From positions 52,187,502-52,251,501 of the forward strand of contig OZ023214.1 of assembly GCA_963995525.1 (NCBI GenBank): DNA of 64,000 nt, written 5' to 3'. The notes under the pieces were generated by a model. It was not told the origin of the DNA, searched no databases, and was given only the letters and a program-made list of their open reading frames with translations. Of this stretch, positions 1 through 13,900 are shown piece by piece. Position numbers and translations under genes: made by a program. Source of the stretch: Escarpia spicata. Taxonomy: Eukaryota; Annelida; Polychaeta; Sabellida; Siboglinidae. How positions within the stretch are numbered: the stretch's first letter is position 1; the number at the start of each line of letters is the position of its first letter.

Positions 1-384
1 ACAGTGAAAGGCATATTACTGCACAATGGAAGGTTTTACATCATCTTTCTTGTATGTATAATCCTGAGCATTGTGAGCCTTCAACATGTTATTGGTAACA
101 TCAGTGAATTCAGTGCAGCTACATCAATGTAACAACAGCACATTTGAGTTTCTAGTCTAAGATTGAGAAGCATTAGTCAGCACCGGGAGTGAGTTGCTAG
201 TTGCTGTCACATGGACAATGCACCACTACTTTACATATATACACGGCTACAAGGAGTAAGACTGGTCTTTGCATCAGGTTCAGCTCCTTGTGACCACTTG
301 ATCAACAGTCACAGAGTCGGCATCACATACAATCAACATCCACCAAACACAGACATCACCCAGACAGACCGATATTCTTCGAGT
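1..384. other. 3' flank of the channel gene
   Basis: I recognise no gene, RNA or repeat here. The open frame at 211-450 has no features of a real protein. Confidence 0.4.
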
Positions 385-1810
385 GGCCTACACGTCACAT
401 GTTGCTGCATTGGGGTAGTGTCACCTATACATCTGGGGCCAGTTTCATGAAGCGGCTAAGAACGTTCTTAACGCTAAGATGATTGTCTTAGTAAATGACA
501 TGATTTTTTCAATATAAGCGAACATAGGAGTTTACGCAAACACGTGATGCTAAGTAATTGCGTAACTTCAAGTACGCTTCATGAAACCGGCCCCAGATGT
601 GCTGTTTACATCGTGTGTCGCTGCATCAGAGATGGTGTCTCCTATGCATCTGACATGTTGTTTGCGTCTTGTCTTGCTGCCTCAGAGATGGTGTCTCCTA
701 TGCATCTGACGTGTTGTTTGCGTCATGTCTTGCTGCTTCAGAGATGGTGTCTCCTATGCATCTGACGTGTTGTTTGCGTCATGTCTTGCTGCATCAGAGA
801 TGGTGTCTCCTATGCATCTGATATGTTGTTTGCGTCATGTCTTGCTGCTTCAGAGATGGTGTCTCCTATGCATCTGACGTGTTGTTTGCATCATGTCTTG
901 CTGCATCAGAGATGGTGTCTCCTATGCATCTGATGTGTTGTTTGCGTCATGTCTTGCTGCATCAGAGATGGTGTCTCCTATGCATCTGACGTGTTGTTTG
1001 CGTCATGTCTTGCTGCATCAGAGATGGTGTCTCCTATGCATCTGACGTGTTGTTTGCGTCATGCCTTGCTGCATCAGAGCTGGTGTCTCCTATGCATCTG
1101 ACGTGTTGTTTGCGTCATGTCTTGCTGCATCAGAGGTGGTGATTCCTATGCATCTGACGTGTTGTTTGCGTCATGTCTTGCTGCCTCAGAGGTGGTGTCT
1201 CCTATGCATCTGACGTGTTGTTTGCGTCATGTCTTGCTGCCTCAGAGGTGGTGTCTCCTATGCATCTGACGTGTTGTTTGCGTCATGTCTTGCTGCCTCA
1301 GAGGTGGTGTCTCCTATGCATCTGACGTGTTGTTTGCATCATGTCTTGCTGCCTCAGAGGTGGTGTCTCCTATGCATCTGACGTGTTGTTTGCGTCATGT
1401 CTTGCTGCCTCAGAGGTGGTGTCTCCTATGCATCTGACGTGTTGTTTGCGTCATGTCTTGCTGCCTCAGAGGTGGTGTCTCCTATGCATCTGACGTGTTG
1501 TTTGCGTCATGTCTTGCTGCCTCAGAGGTGGTGTCTCCTATGCATCTGACGTGTTGTTTGCGTCATGTCTTGCTGCCTCAGAGGTGGTGTCTCCTATGCA
1601 TCTGACGTGTTGTTTGCGTCATGTCTTGCTGCCTCAGAGGTGGTGTCTCCTATGCATCTGACGTGTTGTTTGCGTCATGTCTTGCTGCCTCAGAGGTGGT
1701 GTCTCCTATGCATCTGACGTGTTGTTTGCGTCATGTCTTGCTGCCTCAGAGGTGGTGTCTCCTATGCATCTGACGTGTTGTTTGCGTCATGTCTTGCTGC
1801 CTCAGAGGTG
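385..1810. repeat. 56-bp minisatellite overlapping the terminal exon and 3' UTR
   Basis: About 23 units carrying ctgacgtgttgtttgcgtca and gaggtggtgtctcctatg. Units near exon 24 (1200-1800) are nearly identical; those below 600 are increasingly diverged. The exon-proximal unit contributes the last codons and the stop. A MITE interrupts the distal part. Confidence 0.93.
434..597. mobile_element. Short MITE inserted in a minisatellite unit
   Basis: Ends are inverted copies: acatctggggccagtttcat at the left and its near-perfect complement at the right. The interior is about 110 bp. On both sides the flank resumes the 56-bp repeat, marking insertion into a unit. It has no coding capacity; the superfamily is not determined. 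Confidence 0.75.
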
Positions 1811-1929
1811 GTGTCTCCTGTGCTCTCCCTGTCGATCTTGCGCTGCTCAGTCTCTATGTTCTCCCGAGTGATCTTCTTAGTGCTGAACACACGCACCGCA
1901 CTCACTTCTCCCTGGATAGCAGCTCGCAC
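1762..1929 (-). CDS. CLC exon 24 (terminal, residues 829-883 and stop)
   Basis: Encodes [19 protein letters not shown], completing CBS2, and a tail ending NNTSDA. The stop TAG (1764-1762) lies inside the first unit of the 56-bp minisatellite, so the last 18 residues or so are repeat-derived. Acceptor CTGTAG|GTG. I did not find a polyadenylation signal within the array. Confidence 0.9.
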   Translation of the reverse strand: MRAAIQGEVSAVRVFSTKKITRENIETEQRKIDRESTGDTTSEAARHDANNTSDA

Positions 1930-4900
1930 CTACAGCGGACAGGGCAGAGGAACGTACAGCATTACAACACACACACACGCACGCACACAGACACACATAC
2001 ACACCACATACACACTTCCCACACACATGCACACACCCACAAATGCACACACACATATCACCACCCCCCCACACACACACCCCCCCACACACACACCCCA
2101 CACCACACGCACCACACGCACCACACGCACCACACGCACCACACGCACCACACGCACCACACGCACCACACCACATACACCACACACCACACACGCCCCA
2201 CATGCCACACACACCCCACACGCCACATGCCACACACGCCACACACACCACAAACACCACACACAACACACACACCACACACAGGCACATAAGCACACAC
2301 ACACACACAAACACACCACATACACACTTCCCACACACATGCACACACCCACAAATGCACACACATACCACCTCCCACACACACACCCCACACACCCCAC
2401 ACACCACACGCCACATGCCACACACGCCACACACACCACAAACACCACACACAACACACACAGGCACATAAGCACACACACACCCCACACACCCCACACA
2501 CCACACGCCACACACACCACAAACACCACACACAACACACACAGGCACATAAGCACACACACACCCCACACACCCCACACACCCCACACGCCACACGCCA
2601 CACACGCCACACACACCACACACAACACACACAGGCACATAAGCACACACACACACAAACACACCACGTACACACTTCCCACACACATGCACACACCCAC
2701 AAATGCACACACATACCCCCCCACACACACACCCCACACCACATGCACCACACGCACCACACGCACCACACGCACCACACGCACCACACCACACGCACCA
2801 CACACCACACACGCCCCACATGCCACACACACACCCCACACGCCACACGCCACACGCCACATGCCACACACGCCACACACGCCACACACGCCACAAACAC
2901 CACACACCCCACACACCCCACACACCCCACACACCCCACGCATATCACACAAACCACACACGCGCACCATACACGCGCATACGTCCATGCACGCACACAA
3001 GCACACACACAACATTGAAAGATAAGCACACTGCATCTAAGAGTAGCATACGTAAATACTTGTGCTAACTTCATTACTCTTAGATGCTATTTCAGGTAGC
3101 TTCTATTACACAAATTGATGGAGACATGCACACAGTGCTGCTGACTGTAGAAGGCATTAAGAGAGACTGACCTCCTTGAGTGAGATGATGCCCACGAGAC
3201 GACCCATGTTGGTGACATACGCATGGTGCAGACTGAGCAGGGAGAACAGCGAGTGGACCTGGCAAACATGTCATCACACGTGTCAACTAGATGTCACTGC
3301 ACTTGTGTGTACCTTATAGAGGGATGTGTTGTATATAGCATGTGAATGAGCCATGTGTACTTTATAGAGGGATGTGTTGTATATAGCATGTGAATGAGCC
3401 ATGTGTACCTTATAGAGGGATGTGTTGTATATAGCATGTGAATGAGCCATGTGTACTTTATAGAGGGATGTGTTGTATATAGCATGTGAATGAGCCATGT
3501 GTACCTTATAGAGGGATGTGTTGTATATAGCATGTGAATGAGCCATGTGTACCTTATAGAGGGATGTGTTGTATATAGCATGTGAATGAGTCATGTGTAC
3601 CTTATATAGGGATGTGTTGTATATAGCATGTGAATGAGCCATGTGTACCTTATAGAGGGATGTGTTGTATATAGCATGTGAATGAGCCATGTGTACTTTA
3701 TAGAGGGATGTGTTGTATATAGCATGTGAATGAGCCATGTGTACCTTATAGAGGGATGTGTTGTATATAGCATGTGAATGAGCCATGTGTACCTTATAGA
3801 GGGATGTGTTGTATATAGCATGTGAATGAGCCATGTGTACTTTATAGAGGGATGTGTTGTATATAGCATGTGAATGAGCCATGTGTACCTTATAGAGGGA
3901 TGTGTTGTATATAGCATGTGAATGAGCCATGTGTACCTTATAGAGGGATGTGTTGTATATAGCATGTGAATGAGCCATGTGTACTTTATAGAGGGATGTG
4001 TTGTATATAGCATGTGAATGAGCCATGTGTACCTTATAGAGGGATGTGCGTTCGACCAGCTGGAATGGCGCTGGATCAATGTTACACTTCTCAAACTGCA
4101 CTGGTTGCTTCAGCTGGTACTGAATCCATGCACTCTCCTACAAACAGAAACTGAAAGTGTTATTCTATTTGCCAAGTTACCAAACATTATGCTCAGTAAT
4201 ACAAACAAAAAGTGTGTGTGTCTAAATAGAAGTAGATCTTCATAAAATATGTTCAAACAAAAATTGCCTTCTTGATAGGGAAATTGTTACTTAAAATATA
4301 CTGTGGCTGATGTTAGTTTGAAGTATCCCTACTAGCAATGAACTTGGAAGAACGTAGTAAGCTGGAAGACACAAATAAGGATAGTCTACCTACAGCGATA
4401 CAACTGCTGGGTGGTGACACAATTTAAACATCATCTCAACTTCTCTGGGAAGTATTCAGCCATGCTCAATTACTGCATGAAGATTATTTTGTACGCATAT
4501 ATCCACCACTGTCTACAGCCAGGTACTCATTGATACACCAGAGTGAACTGGAGCAATGTGGAGTGAACACAATTGTCCAAACATAGAACTATGACAAGTA
4601 TCGCTGTCCCCCCTACTATGACCAGTATCATTACTGTCCCCCCTACTATGAACAGTATCGCTAAGAGTGGACAATTTACATTTGATTCAAATGGTAACTA
4701 TTACTGAACATACCATTTCTGGGGTGATATCACCTTCTTTGATTGGAGTCTGAAACAAGGAATAAGAAATTAAGAAAACTGGAAGGAATACATTATACAT
4801 CTATAACACGCCGTATATCAGGGGGCAGGAAACTTTGAATGGGGCCAAACAATTGAGATGGACTAGGTCTGTGGGCAACATGTTTATTTATGAACATTTA

Positions 4901-7900
4901 TTATCATTCACCTAATCTTCATGGAAAATGGTATCATTAAAAATTATTATGTTACGAATGTAATTATATGCTGTCCGTTTAAGTTAAACTCACACATTTT
5001 GGCAGTATAGGCCTATAAGATTAAACATTGGTTTATTGTTATCAATCATTAAAGTGTAATTCTGAGTAGTAGTACCCAGTATTCATGGTCTGTGTTGTTG
5101 ATTAGTGTGCCGTTTGGTTTAGCTGCTGTGCCACTAAGTGCCCCACTTCTAGGTGCTGACTTGTTCTTGTGAGCTTCAGAACTTTGATTTGCAAAGGCTT
5201 TCAAGAGCATAAGCCTTTCCCATCAATGAAACAACTAATTTTGTTGTTTATACCATGGAAGCATGTTGTCATCCTGCGGGTCACATTGTGTACAATCTCG
5301 CTTTTGGTCCGTGAGCCGCATGATATGGCTTTGCGGGCTGCAGTTGGCCCATGGGTCGCAGGTTGCTGACCCCATTATATAGGAATATTTAGTAACAACT
5401 GCTGTGGTATTTCAAAACAGCGACACGATTATAGGAAGAAACATTTTCATGTCATATAACACACAAACCAAAATAACTAAACAATAAATCAATTCACTAG
5501 GTATTTACATAAGCATAATTAGTCTACATTTATTAAGTTAGAAATACATGTTTGTAATGGTATTTAAAAATGTTATAAACTTACCTTTGCTGTGAAATGA
5601 ACCTTTGCTCTATGCTCCAGATCTGCAAGAAGAACAAGTGATTACCTGCACAGCAGTACCTTCTCTACTTACTTAGCAGCCTGCTAAGTAAGTAGTACTG
5701 TACTTAAAGCAGTCTATACTGTACTTAAAGGGAATAAAAACATCTATTGCTTGAATTCATGTTATATTACATCCTGCTATCTATTTCCACGTCCACCAAG
5801 CCAAACAAATAAAAAAAATTCAATGAATTAGAAATTCCACATTTTATGCTGTGCATCCGGACATTTTCGAATATGCATATTTTTGGCACGCTTTTCGGGA
5901 TGCCGAGATGTGACGTCACTTATGACTCAAACTCGCATCAAGCCGACCCTTTCCATGCATTCAGAGCATGTTTACAAGGATAGCTTTTGGGTCGAAACGA
6001 GCTTCAAATTTAGTTATTGTGCGATATTCCGTTGTAATACAAACACTAGTCATCATAGAGGAACAAGCAGTTATCTTACGGTTCCACATGAATTAAATTT
6101 TATTCAAAACAACGAATGCGAATGGGCCTACCAGTCGACTAGGTTTCGCCGAGCTTGGGCTCGTTTTCAGAATAATTATATCGAATGCAACCAATGGGAG
6201 ATAATCTACACCAATAAACATACATAGCAAACATATATTGTATCCAGCTACATAAAGTAATGTGTATAATCTCATAATATCACTAGAATATCGATATATG
6301 AAGGAGTTGTACAATTTATCATAACAACTTAAATCAGTCAGAGAATTTCCGCTGGTCCCGATAGCTCAATTGGTTACTAGTCGTTTATTTTACAATCGGG
6401 CGACGCCGGTTTAATCCTGACAGCATGCAAACCTTTGATTTTCTTTACACTTTTTTTTTTAATCTTTTCACGAAGTAATATAAACAAAATCATTTTATAC
6501 TATAATGCACTGTTTGTAAATAATTTTTATTTTTGTAGTAATTATTTATTCGCCACAAAAATGAAAATATGGTCATTATATAACGATGTTTCTAAATTAT
6601 ATTTATCCAAACAAATGTAATGGATATATAATTTATTAATTGTAAATATATTGTACGGTAATACATTGTAATTATATACATGAAAACAGATTGAGATCTG
6701 TCTTGATAAATACAATTTAGAAACATCATTATATATAATGACCATATTTTCATTTTTGTGGCGAATAAATAATTACTACAAAAATTAAAAAAATATTTAC
6801 AAACAGTGCATTATAGTATAAAATGATTTTGTTTATATTACTTCGTGAAAAGATAAACAAAAAAGTGTAAAGAAAATCAAACGTGTGCTTGCTGTCAGGG
6901 TTGAACCGGCGTCGCCCGATTGTAAAATAAACGACAAGTAACCAACGCGCCTACCCACTGAGCTAGCGAGACCAGCGGAAACTCTGACTGATTTAAGTTG
7001 TTATGATAAATTGTACAACTCCTTCATATATCGATATTCTAGTGATATTATGAGATTATACACGTTACTTTATGTAGCTGGATACAATAGATGTTTGCTA
7101 TGTATATTTATTGGTGTAGATTATCTCCCATTGGTTGCATTCGATATAATTATTCTGAAAACGAGCCCAAGCTCGGCGAAACCTAGTCGACTTGTAGGCC
7201 CATTCGCATTCGTTGTTTTGAATAAAATTCGATTCATGTGGAACCGTAAGATAAATGTTTGTTCCTCTATGATGGCTAGTGTTTGTATTACGTCGGAATA
7301 TTGCACAATAACTCATTCTGACGTTCGTTTTGACCCAAAAGCTATCCTTGTAAACATGCTCTGAATGCATGTAAAGGGTCGGCCTGATGCGAGTGTGTGT
7401 CATAAGTGACGTCACGATACCACGTGATCGTCTAGCTCATTAAAATTTTATTTTCCGCTGGAATCGCTTCACAGATGGGCTTAAAATCGAATTTATACTA
7501 CAAATATATTTTTCTGTATTTGTTTAATGTTGTCAAATGTTACATACAATGTTAAACTTATTTCCTTTAAAGCAGTCTATACTGTACTTAAAGCAGTCTA
7601 TACTGTACATAAAGCAGTCTATACTGTACATAAAGCAGTCTATATTGTACTTAAAGCAGTCTATACTGTACACAAAGTAGTCTATACTGTACACAAAGCA
7701 GTCTATACTGTACTTAAACAGTCTATACTGTACTTAAAGCAGTCTATACTGTACTTAAAGCAGTCTATACTGTACTTGAAGCAGTCTATACTGTACTTAA
7801 AGCAGTCTATACTGTACATAAAGCAGTCTATACTGTACATAAAGCAGTCTATACTGTACTTAAAGCAGTCTATACTGTACACAAAGCAGTCTATACTGTA

Positions 7901-10900
7901 CTTAAAGCAGTCTATACTGTACTTAAAGCAGCCTATACTGTACTTAAAGCAGTCTATACTGTACTTAAAGCAGTCTATACTGTACTTAAAGCAGTCTATA
8001 CTGTACACAAAGCAGTCTATACTGTACTTAAAGCAGTACATACTGTACTTAAAGCAGTCTATACTGTACTTAAAGCAGTCTATACTATACATAAAGCAGT
8101 CTATACTGTACTTAAAAGCAGTCTATACTGTACTTAAAGCAGTGTATATTGTACATAAAGCAGTCTATACTGTACTTAAAGCAGCCTATACTGTACTTAA
8201 AGCAGTCTATACTGTACTTAAAGCAGTCTATACTGTACTTAAAGCAGTCTATACTGTACATAAAGCTGCTACAACATACTTAAGGTTTAACAGAAGTTAA
8301 AGCAGTGTGTCTATACTATACCTAAAGCAATGTACAATTGCTCTGCCAGGAAAGATTCTATGCTACCTGGAGACCGGAGAAGACACTGCTGTACTGAGTG
8401 GTGACTCACCTATGCCACTGGGTGACTTCTTCAAGATAGACCGTGGCTTTGACGGGTTACCTTCCCCTGAGTGATCCTTCAGGTGCTGAATCACACCAAC
8501 AACAGACTCAAATACAACAATGTCATCAACGGAACATTAATATACATCCACACATACACAGTGATTATGCTTAATTACTGCCTCTTGGTGATGTAGTTAA
8601 ATTTGAAACATTACGTAACGAGAGAACAGAGTATACAAAATAACAGTGCTATTATTTCTACAACTAACTCTATAAAACAAAACAACTACACTAATATAAA
8701 TGGGCCAAGAGGCCCTGAAGTTCTTTGGACTAATATGTCTATATGTGACCCCTGACCAAATGAGTGATAAGTCGGAAAAATTGTAACATTGTTTTCTTAC
8801 ATTCTTGTAAAGGTTGGGTAGGGTGCTTTACACGGTTTCAAAAATTATGACTGCTATAAAAATTGGTGAAGTTATGGAGCATTGAACATGGTAGGGGTCA
8901 AAAAGTGAAAATGAAGAAAATGGCTGTTGAAGTTTTACATTATATATGCAAATGGACTGCATGGAAATATTACATGCATGACATTCAAATGTGGCACACA
9001 GTGTGTATGTTATGTTGCAATGATACACTGGAAGTACAAATGTGCTGCTACAAAAACTTATCAAGTTATGCCAGATTATGTCTTTATGTGTAAAACTAAG
9101 TGGGCAGATTATTTGAGAGCAAAAGGTAGACTCAGTGTTTGACATAGTTTAAAACCTACAGGCAACTGTCCAGTTTAACAGGAGTCTATCAAACAATAGT
9201 AGGCACTACCACATGAAATGTCTACGAAAAATTAGAGAAAAAGTTACTGAACAGTTTTTGGAAAAAACAGCCCCACAGAACTAATTATAGTTATTGTTAA
9301 GATGTTTAACCTAGTTCTATTATCTGACATTGTGCCAACAGATTGGTGTATTGGGATCATTAAGCCTATATAATTATTATATAAACATAGCAGCAGACAC
9401 TGGGACAGTGTGACTGCTGCCCGGGTAAATGGATGCAATGGTGCTTTGAAGTTAGTTTGTCTGCCAACTATCCTTTTCACACAACCCTATAGGTTTAGTA
9501 GCTGCCAGCACACTACTGAGCCTAAACTACCAAGCAGGTGTGAAAAACGTAATTAACTGTCCACCAAGCAGTAGCAGAACAGTTTATAATAATAACAATC
9601 CACAAGTTAAGTGGCAGTGATCTTCCTTTTATTATTCATGTGATGTTTATTGTGAGCAGGGCGGACAAATGGTTATCATACGTAGACAGGTACAGAAAGA
9701 AACTGACGTTTTCTATAAAAAGAACACGTTTGCCTATCAATGACATGTATTTCCTATTGTTGCCGTATCTGCCGGGCAGAAACAGTTTCTGCCCGGCATA
9801 AATCAAACAACCCTGTAGGTAATTATTAATCAAATGTTTTTTTGGTAAATCATAGTTACAGATCATTAAGGGTTATGACGGAAGTAAAATGTTGACATGT
9901 TTACTGTTCACTTATTGCACCGCGTCTTGCATTTAGAGGAGTAATTATAATAGAAAATAAAATGTTGTGACACATTAAAAAAAATACATGTATTGATGAG
10001 AAACCGGGAATTACTTTTCTGTGACCTAAGAATAACTACTTTCAATTAACTTTCTGTTTATATAAAACAACTACATCAAAATATATATCCATACAAGACA
10101 CAGACTCCGCATGTGACAGATGTTTTGGGAAGGGGAATAGTGTTCTGTTTCTGGTACAGCAGTGTGTTGACCCAAGCCTCTGCCAGTGACCAATTACAGA
10201 TTAGTCACACTTTCCACCACCAGCCACAGTGACCCAAGTCTCTGCCAGTGACCAATTACAGATTAGTCACACTTTCACCAGCCAGCCACAGTGAGTTGTG
10301 ACAGATGTTGTGGGAAAAGGGATTAGTTGAACAAAAGGACTGGAAGCCTGCTAGATCTGCTGCTACAGTAGACCACTTAGTTAGCAAATTTAGCATTTTA
10401 GGGGACCTTTGGAGCCCTTAGAATGATTCAATCAAATACAAATTTATTGTGTACAGTGGCACTACCACATGAAATGTCTATGCAAAATTAGAGAAAAAGT
10501 TACTAGAGTTTTTGAAAAAATAGTCAAAATGTGAAAATTTACCAGTTTTTGGCCTTTTTGAGGGGGTCATTAGGTGCCCTTAGAATGATTCAATCAAATT
10601 TCTTTTGTACCGTGACACTACCACATGAAATATACATGGCCTGTATATATGCAAAATTAGAGAAAAAGGTGCTGAACGGTTTTTGAAAAAATTGACAAAA
10701 TATTAAATTTTTACCAGTTTTTGGGGTCTTTGGAGGCCCTAGGGAGCCTTTAGAATGATTCAATCAAATACAGATTTCTCGTGCATAGTGGCAGTGCCCT
10801 AAGATATGTCTATGCAAAATTAGAGAAAAAGTTGCTGAACGATTTCTGAGATACAGCAGCTAACGGCAGACGGCAGACGCAAAATGATGGCAATAGTCCC

Positions 10901-13900
10901 TTGGACCTTCGGCCAAAGGACTAAAAAGGTAACTTCTTATATTGCACGGTATCCAGTTCTTAGGACAGCTCAAGGTGCTTTACACTTTATTCCCTAGCAG
11001 ACCTGTTCAATCAAACACCTTCTCTTGGAAGCATTCTACCATGTTGCAATTACTGCCTAAAGACTATTCATATACAACTATCCACCACTGTCTACAGCCA
11101 GGTACTCATTCATACCATTGAGTAAACTGGAGCAATGTGAAGTGAATGAACTTGTCCAAGATTTGAAACAGCAGCAAGAGAATTCAAACATGGAAACTTT
11201 TGATTTGTTGTTCTAACCAATATGCTCCACAAATAACTGCTGAGACATACCTCTTTCTTCCATATCTCAGCCTCCTCCTCCTGTGCATTTGCCTCATCCA
11301 CCATGTATACAGCGAACCTGCCCGGGGAACTTGTCATGGGCTGCTGCAGACGTTCTAGGACTGGCAGCTACAGATACAACAACAGTTGTTACCACTCAAT
11401 GGCTGGCAGCTACAGATACAACAACAGTTGTTACCACTCAATGGCTGGCAGCTACAGATTCAACAACATTTGTTACCATTCAATGGCTGGCAGCTACAGA
11501 TACAAAAACAGTTGTTACCACTCAATGGCTGGCAGCTACAGATACAACAACAGTTGTTACCACTCAATGGCTGGCAGCTACAGATACAACAACAGTTGTT
11601 ACCACTCAATGGCTGGCAGCTACAGATACAACAACAGTTGTTACCACTCAATGGCTGGCAGCTACAGATACAACAACAGTTGTTACCACTCATTGGCTGG
11701 CAGCTACAGATACAACAACTGTTGTTACCACTCAATGGCTGGCAGCTACAGATACAACAATTGTTACCACTCAATGACTGGCAGCTACAGATACAACAAC
11801 AATTGTTACCACTCAATGGCTGGCAGCTACAGATACAACAACAGTTGTTACCACTCAATGGCTGGCAGCTACAGATACAACAACAGTTGTTACCACTCAA
11901 TGACTGGCAGCTACAGATACAACAACAATTGTTACCACTCAATGGCTGGCAGCTACAGATACAACAACACTTGTTACCACTCAATGGCTGGCAGCTACAG
12001 ATACAACAACAGTTGTTACCACTCAATGACTGGCAGCTACAGATTCAACAACATTTGTTACCATTCAATGGCTGGCAGCTACAGATACAACAACAGTTGT
12101 TACCACTCAATGGCTGGCAGCTACAGATACAACAACAGTTGTTACCATTCAATGACTGGCAGCTACAGATACAACAACAGTTGTTACCACTCAATGGCTG
12201 GCAGCTACAGCTACAACAACAGTTGTTACCACTCAATGGCTGGCAGCTACAGATACAACAACAGTTGTTACCACTCAATGACTGACAGCTACAGATTCAA
12301 CAACATTTGTTACCATTCAATGGCTGGCAGCTACAGATACAACAACAGTTGTTACCACTCAATGGCTGGCAGCTACAGATACAACAACAGTTGTTACCAT
12401 TCAATGGCTGGCAGCTACAGATACAACAACAGTTGTTACCACTCAATGGCTGGCAGCTACAGAAACAACAACAGCTGTTACCACTCAATGGCTGGCAGCT
12501 ACAGATACAACAACAGTTGTTACCACTCAATGGCTGGCAGCTACAGATACAACAACAGTTGTTACCACTCAATGGCTGGCAGCTACAGATACAACAACAG
12601 TTGTTACCACTCATTGGCTGGCAGCTACAGATACAACAACAGTTGTTACCACACAATGGCTGGCAGCTACAGATACAACAATTGTTACCACTCAATGACT
12701 GGCAGCTACAGATACAACATCAATTGTTACCACTCAATGGCTGGCAGCTACAGATACAACAACAGTTGTTACCACTCAATGGCTGGCAGCTACAGATACA
12801 ACAACAGTTGTTACCACTCAATGACTGGCAGCTACAGATACAACAACACTTGTTACCACTCAATGGCTGGCAGCTACAGATACAACAACAGTTGTTACCA
12901 CACAATGGCTGGCAGCTACAGATACAACAACAGTTGTTACCACTCAATGGCTGGCAGCTACAGATACAACAGCAGTTGTTACCACTCAATGACTGGCAGC
13001 TACAGATACTTCAACAGTTGTTACCACTCAATGACTGGCAGCTACAGATACAACAACAATTGTTACCACTCAATGGCTGGCAGCTACAGATACAACAACA
13101 GTTGTTACCACTCAATGGCTGGCAGCTACAGATACAACAACAGTTGTTACCACTCAATGGCTGGCAGCTACAGATACAACAGCAGTTGTTACCACTCAAT
13201 GACTGGCAGCTACAGATACAACAGCAGTTGTTACCACTCAATGACTGGCAGCTACAGATACAGCAACAGTTGTTACCACTCAATGACTGGCAGCTACAGA
13301 TACAGCAACAGTTGTTACCACTCAATGACTGGCAGCTACAGATACAACAACAGTTGTTACCACTCAATGACTGGCAGCTACAGATACAACAACAGTTGTT
13401 ACCACTCAATGGCTGGCAGCTACAGATACAACAACAGTTGTTACCACTCAATGGCTCGCAGCTACAGATACAACAACAGTTGTTACCACTCAATGGCTGG
13501 CAGCTACAGATACAACAGCAGTTGTTACCACTCAATGGCTGGCAGCTACAGATACAACAGCAGTTGTTACCACTCAATGACTGGCAGCTACAGATACAAC
13601 AACAGTTGTTACCACTCAATGGCTGGCAGCTACATATACAACAACACTTGTTACCACTCAATGGCTGGCAGCTACAGATACAACAACAGTTGTTACCACT
13701 CAATGGCTGGCAGCTACAGATACAACAACAGTTGTTACCACTCATTGGCTGGCAGCTACAGATACAACAACAGTTGTTACCACTCAATGGCTGGCAGCTA
13801 CAGATACAACAATTGTTACCACTCAATGATTGGCAGCTACAGATACAACAACAGTTGTTACCACTCAATGGCTGGCAGCTACAGATACAACAACAGTTGT

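Larger units (their letters stand above)
5732..7566. mobile_element. Foldback (inverted-repeat) element with tRNA-like arms
   Basis: Arms of about 730 bp (about 5911-6640 and 6690-7415) are inverted copies around 6663; both begin at tgacgtcac. The insert splits a 21-bp minisatellite, of which a short stretch remains at 5696-5731 and the rest resumes at 7567. TTAA lies at both borders and the ends (agggaataaaaac / aggaaataagttt) are weakly inverted. Mirror open frames in the arms show no recognisable protein. Confidence 0.85.

Noticed and set aside
1733..3074. Long His/Thr-rich and Cys/Val-rich frames on both strands
   Set aside because: Translations of a CA/TG microsatellite.
6893..6975. Functional tRNA gene
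   Set aside because: A and B boxes are present but the spacing is long, no clean cloverleaf is visible and the sequence sits in both arms of a foldback element.
8828..9145. Overlapping small frames on both strands as genes
   Set aside because: They lie in intron 18 and lack domains, splice context and codon bias that I can see.
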